DNA from: Bacillota bacterium
GTDB taxonomy: Bacteria; Bacillota; Clostridia; Lachnospirales; Lachnospiraceae
Assembly (NCBI GenBank): GCA_022717655.1
Contig: JAIIAN010000144.1
Location: 1-7,757 of the forward strand
Length of the DNA stretch: 7,757 nucleotides
Direction of reading: 5' to 3'
Shown here: positions 7,402-7,757 of the stretch, in pieces
Position numbering within the stretch: position 1 is the stretch's first letter
How the letters are laid out: the number at the start of each line of letters is the position of its first letter
Position numbers and translations under genes: made by a program
Notes under the pieces: model-generated
Databases searched by the model: none
The model's input: the letters and a program-made list of their open reading frames with translations, nothing else
Told to the model about the DNA's origin: nothing

Positions 7402-7406
7402 CTCCC
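7402..7406 (-). promoter_or_regulatory. Ribosome binding site of mglC
   Basis: The minus strand reads AAAGGGAGA between the mglA stop and mglC. GGGAG is 10 nt from the ATG at 7391 but only 1 nt from the alternative TTG at 7400, so it favours the ATG start. It lies in the 21-nt gap between the two genes. Confidence 0.7.
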
Positions 7407-7412
7407 TTTATT

Positions 7413-7757
7413 TTACAGGTACTTCGCACTCAGTCTCAAAAGTTCTTCCTGATTTGTCTCTTTTGTATTTACAATTCCAGAAAGACGTCCATTTGACATT
7501 ACGCCGATTCGGTTTGTAATTCCAAGAATCTCAGGCATTTCTGAAGAAACTACGATAACGGTTTTTCCCTGTTTTGCCATGTTAATAATCAGCTCATAAA
7601 TCTCATATTTTGCACCAACATCAATTCCTCGTGTCGGCTCATCCATCATAAATACTTTTGGATCTCTCTCCAACCATTTTCCGAAGATGACCTTCTGCTG
7701 GTTTCCACCGGAAAGACTTGAAATCATATCATCCGGTCCCATACACTTGGTATGCAT
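7413..7757 (-). CDS. mglA: Galactose/methyl-galactoside ABC importer ATP-binding protein MglA, C-terminal part (runs off window)
   Basis: This is the last 114 codons of the ATPase that powers sugar uptake through the Mgl importer, a cytoplasmic protein bound to the permease. The reading frame stays open to the window edge, so the ATG at the edge is internal and the true start lies outside. The visible part is the end of the second nucleotide-binding domain. It holds the ABC signature LSGGNQQK (visible residues 15-22), then Walker B and D-loop in FMMDEPTRGIDVGAK, then VIVVSSEMPEILGITNRI, where the usual switch histidine is replaced by serine, as is normal for the second half of sugar-type (CUT2) ATPases. 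The C-terminal segment VMSNGRLSGIVNTKETNQEE closely follows E. coli MglA as I recall it, which supports the symbol over RbsA or XylG. It is followed after 21 nt by mglC, so the two are co-transcribed. The operon promoter and the usual leading mglB are not in view. Confidence 0.93.
   Translation of the reverse strand: MHTKCMGPDDMISSLSGGNQQKVIFGKWLERDPKVFMMDEPTRGIDVGAKYEIYELIINMAKQGKTVIVVSSEMPEILGITNRIGVMSNGRLSGIVNTKETNQEELLRLSAKYL

Overview
All six genes lie on the minus strand, so the window reads biologically from right to left. The sequence is AT-rich. It combines Shine-Dalgarno-type ribosome sites, Rho-independent terminators, a YesM/YesN-type two-component pair, a lipobox-bearing binding protein and Mgl-type sugar transport genes. 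This points to a low-GC Gram-positive bacterium of the Clostridia, most likely a gut Lachnospiraceae. That assignment is an inference from gene style, because no rRNA or marker gene is present.

Layout in transcription order: (1) 7757-7413, the 3' end of mglA, the ATPase of a galactose/methyl-galactoside ABC importer. (2) 7391-5742, mglC, its permease, which carries an unusual coiled-coil N-terminal extension of about 210 residues. (3) A strong hairpin terminator at about 5687-5721, overlapped on its downstream side by a probable promoter with a perfect TATAAT. (4) 5618-4008, a YesN-type response regulator (REC + AraC HTH). (5) About 4027-2165, a YesM-type sensor histidine kinase. (6) 2160-1201, a membrane-anchored periplasmic-binding-protein-like protein. 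(7) 1174-152, a lipoprotein closely resembling MglB, with all ligand and calcium residues of the E. coli galactose/glucose-binding protein kept or conservatively replaced. (8) A hairpin with T-tract at about 61-120 that probably ends the unit.

Genes 3-6 overlap or nearly touch: kinase and regulator overlap, kinase to binding protein is 4 nt, and binding protein to MglB-like lipoprotein is 26 nt. They look like one transcription unit. The likely picture is a sugar importer (mgl) followed by its own sensory operon. One or both extracytoplasmic binding proteins could report sugar occupancy to the kinase, and the AraC-type regulator would act on the mgl promoter, which lies outside the window upstream of mglA. 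This resembles the XylFII-LytS three-component arrangement known for xylose in Clostridium, but built on YesM/YesN and a galactose-type ligand. The regulatory wiring is inferred from context, not shown.

Most notable points: the coiled-coil extension fused to MglC, the uncleaved-anchor binding protein with a divergent pocket, and a second intact MglB-type protein placed at the end of a sensory operon. No plus-strand genes, RNA genes, mobile elements or CRISPR arrays were seen.
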